Of a DNA stretch of 64,000 nucleotides, positions 62,555 to 64,000 are shown piece after piece (within the stretch, counting starts at the first letter, position 1; every line of letters begins with the position of its first letter). A program made the position numbers and the translations under genes. Origin of the DNA: Nocardioides allogilvus (GTDB lineage Bacteria > Actinomycetota > Actinomycetes > Propionibacteriales > Nocardioidaceae); the NCBI RefSeq assembly GCF_003047285.1, contig NZ_PZYX01000001.1, positions 310,001 to 374,000 of the forward strand, written 5' to 3'. The notes under the pieces are model-generated. The model made no database searches. It had not been told where the DNA came from and saw nothing but the letters and a program-made list of their open reading frames with translations.

Positions 62555-62914
62555 ATGAGCACCCTCAGCATTTCCCCCACCTTCTCCGCCCCGCGCGTCT
62601 CTCGCGCCCCGCAGTCCAGCGTGCGCCTGACGCGCCGCGGCCGCGTGGTCGTGTTCCTCGCGGCGCTGGCCCTGCTGCTCCTCGCGGCCTTCTTCCTCGG
62701 CTCCGTCGCCGTGGGCTCCGAGACGCCCGGCCAGGCCGAGCCGACCGAGATCGTCATGGTCGGCACCGGCGACACCCTCTGGGGGATCGCCGCCGAGCTC
62801 GACGTCGAGGGCGACATCCGCTCCACCATGCGCGAGATCGAGCGGCTCAACGCCCTCGACTCCGTCGCGCTCTCCGCGGGCCAGAAGCTCCGCGTCCCGG
62901 TCAGCACCGACTGA
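62555..62914 (+). CDS. SOS-inducible LysM membrane protein, ChiZ/YneA-like division suppressor
   Basis: A 119-residue protein with a short cytoplasmic part, one transmembrane helix (about 31-53) and an external LysM domain (about 66-115, VGTGDTLWGIAAEL) that binds peptidoglycan. Mycobacterial Rv2719c (ChiZ) and Bacillus YneA have the same layout, lie divergent to lexA and restrain division after DNA damage. Position and SOS promoter support the same role here. AGGAGG at 62544-62549 fixes ATG 62555. Division arrest is inferred, not shown. Confidence 0.88.
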   Translation: MSTLSISPTFSAPRVSRAPQSSVRLTRRGRVVVFLAALALLLLAAFFLGSVAVGSETPGQAEPTEIVMVGTGDTLWGIAAELDVEGDIRSTMREIERLNALDSVALSAGQKLRVPVSTD

Positions 62915-62968
62915 CCGACTCACAGCCTCCGCCAGCCGACTCGACCCCGGCTGGCGGGCCGGGGAAGA

Positions 62969-63002
62969 CGAGGGGCGGGCCACTTCCGTGGCCCGCCCCT
63001 CG
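62969..63002. terminator. Terminator hairpin after the LysM gene
   Basis: A perfect 15-base stem (62969-62983 with 62988-63002) with a TTCC loop. The remaining bases to 63108 hold nothing recognisable. Confidence 0.85.
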
Positions 63003-63108
63003 CGGCATTTGCTCGTGGTCTCGTTGTTTGCCGCCGACCGTGTGGTTCTGGTGTCTGCCCGTGACAACAGAGCCACACAGTCCAGCCGCGCTGGGGACGA
63101 GTGACCCG

Positions 63109-64000
63109 TCAGTTCGGACTCGTGACGAGCTGCGGCTTCGCCTCCAGCACCCCGAGAGTTGCCGGAGCGCCGACCTTGGTGACGGTTCCGTCGACCGGGC
63201 GCCAGTCCTTGTCACCGACGACCTTGAACTGTGCCGACCATGTCGTGTCGACGCTCACCTGGGCCGCGTCCAGCGTCGTGGTGTAGACGTGCGTGATGAA
63301 GCCTGCGCTGTCGACGTCGGCTCCCTCGGTCCACTTCACTCCCGCTACTGCAGACTCCTGCTCGGTCCCGTCGCCGTGGTGCCACACGAAATGGCTCGGC
63401 CAGACTTCGAGGACCAGATTGATCTTCACCTTCTCGAGGGTGACCGGGATCTGATGCCGCTCAGCCTGGGTCGACAAGATCGTCTTGAAGTTGACCAGCG
63501 TCTCGCCGCCTGGCGGCTGGATCTCGATCGTGGAGGCAGGTAGTTCGACCCTCTTGAAGGCACTCAGTGCCTCGCCGGGGATGTCGACCGTTGGCGTCTG
63601 CGCACCGGGGTCAACGGGGTCGCCGGGCTCAATGCATTCAGTGGAGCTCTCTGTGGGCCGTCCGGGCATCGTGACGTAGACGGTGAACACTGATCCGCCC
63701 TCACCGCACCCGAGTTGCTCTCCCGACGGGCAACCGAAGGCGCTGCCGTCATGCGTGGGGTCTCCCCGCAAACAGACAGGCTTGTAGATCACCACGGGCT
63801 GAGGACCTGTTGACACTTCCTGCCCGACATTCTCGGAAGTGTCCTGCTCGGTGATGGGGTTCGACGACTGCTCGGCAGTGGCGGTTAGAACGTTCTGGTT
63901 CGGATCGACGGTGACGTCCGAATGTGCGCCGCCGTGATTTGCCCACCCCGGGGAGGGGTGGCCTAGCAACATCAGCATGAAGGCCAACGTGAGGAGGCGA
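63109..64000 (-). CDS. Secreted PKD-like domain protein, 5' end beyond window
   Basis: At least 297 codons are present; the frame stays open to the window edge. The visible N-terminus, LLTLAFMLMLLGHPSPGWA, looks like the end of a signal peptide, so few residues are missing. A linker with scattered cysteines is followed by a PKD-like beta domain whose core is FVWHHGDGT with ITHVYTTTLD. Such domains occur in surface proteins of this group. No enzyme motif is visible and the function is unknown. Confidence 0.7.
   Translation of the reverse strand, partial: RLLTLAFMLMLLGHPSPGWANHGGAHSDVTVDPNQNVLTATAEQSSNPITEQDTSENVGQEVSTGPQPVVIYKPVCLRGDPTHDGSAFGCPSGEQLGCGEGGSVFTVYVTMPGRPTESSTECIEPGDPVDPGAQTPTVDIPGEALSAFKRVELPASTIEIQPPGGETLVNFKTILSTQAERHQIPVTLEKVKINLVLEVWPSHFVWHHGDGTEQESAVAGVKWTEGADVDSAGFITHVYTTTLDAAQVSVDTTWSAQFKVVGDKDWRPVDGTVTKVGAPATLGVLEAKPQLVTSPN

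Overview
The window is high-GC DNA with dense, overlapping genes, many GTG starts and very long open frames on both strands. Gene content and gene order point to an actinobacterium, most likely Nocardioides or a close relative in the Propionibacteriales. That assignment rests on recalled protein families and synteny, not on a search. No ribosomal RNA, CRISPR array, phage or intact insertion sequence was seen. No gene-free stretch exceeds about 300 bases.

Layout. (1) 1-9.8 kb: an MFS exporter with its MarR regulator, a GH13 glucosidase/thioesterase pair, an IdeR-type iron regulator, a sirtuin with a DUF2277 gene, a beta-propeller protein and an enoyl-reductase-like protein. (2) 9.8-33.3 kb: a block resembling the M. 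tuberculosis Rv0985c-Rv1011 neighbourhood. It holds mscL, a CpaB-like SAF protein, a serine-rich FmdB/Ruc-like protein, 5-formyl-THF cyclo-ligase, UDP-glucose pyrophosphorylase, moeA-moaC-mog, a GNAT enzyme, SepX-like protein, pmt, rsmI, tatD, rpfB, rsmA, ispE and a Uup-type ABC-F protein. A sulfatase, an LCP ligase and a penicillin-acylase-like enzyme are interspersed. (3) 33.3-38.7 kb: MarR and TetR regulators, a Fur/Zur-like box with a 34-residue reading frame, a hotdog protein and a gluABCD-type transporter. (4) 38.7-57.7 kb: the miaB-miaA-dapF-hflX backbone, interrupted by an accessory stretch at 40.2-43.2 kb. That stretch carries an AbiEi/DUF559 gene between inverted hairpin repeats and two MT0933-like paralogues. 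Gamma-glutamyltransferase, a P-domain/TSP3 surface protein, an M14 peptidase, a fused SecDF and a DinG-like helicase follow. (5) 57.7-64 kb: three translationally coupled phosphatase-type genes, then lexA divergent from a LysM membrane protein across a clear SOS control region, and the end of a secreted protein cut by the window edge.

The strongest window-wide signal is promoter architecture. At least fifteen genes have a TAnnnT hexamer ending 6 or 7 bases before the start codon, often TAGGYT, which implies leaderless transcripts. Other genes carry Shine-Dalgarno sequences or are coupled by 1-, 4- or 8-base overlaps.

The most novel items are the AbiEi/DUF559 gene flanked by inverted hairpin repeats, the metal-box promoter with its tiny membrane-like peptide, a 95-base dispersed hairpin repeat found twice, a possible leader peptide before rpfB, and an apparent one-base deletion near the end of the TSP3 gene.
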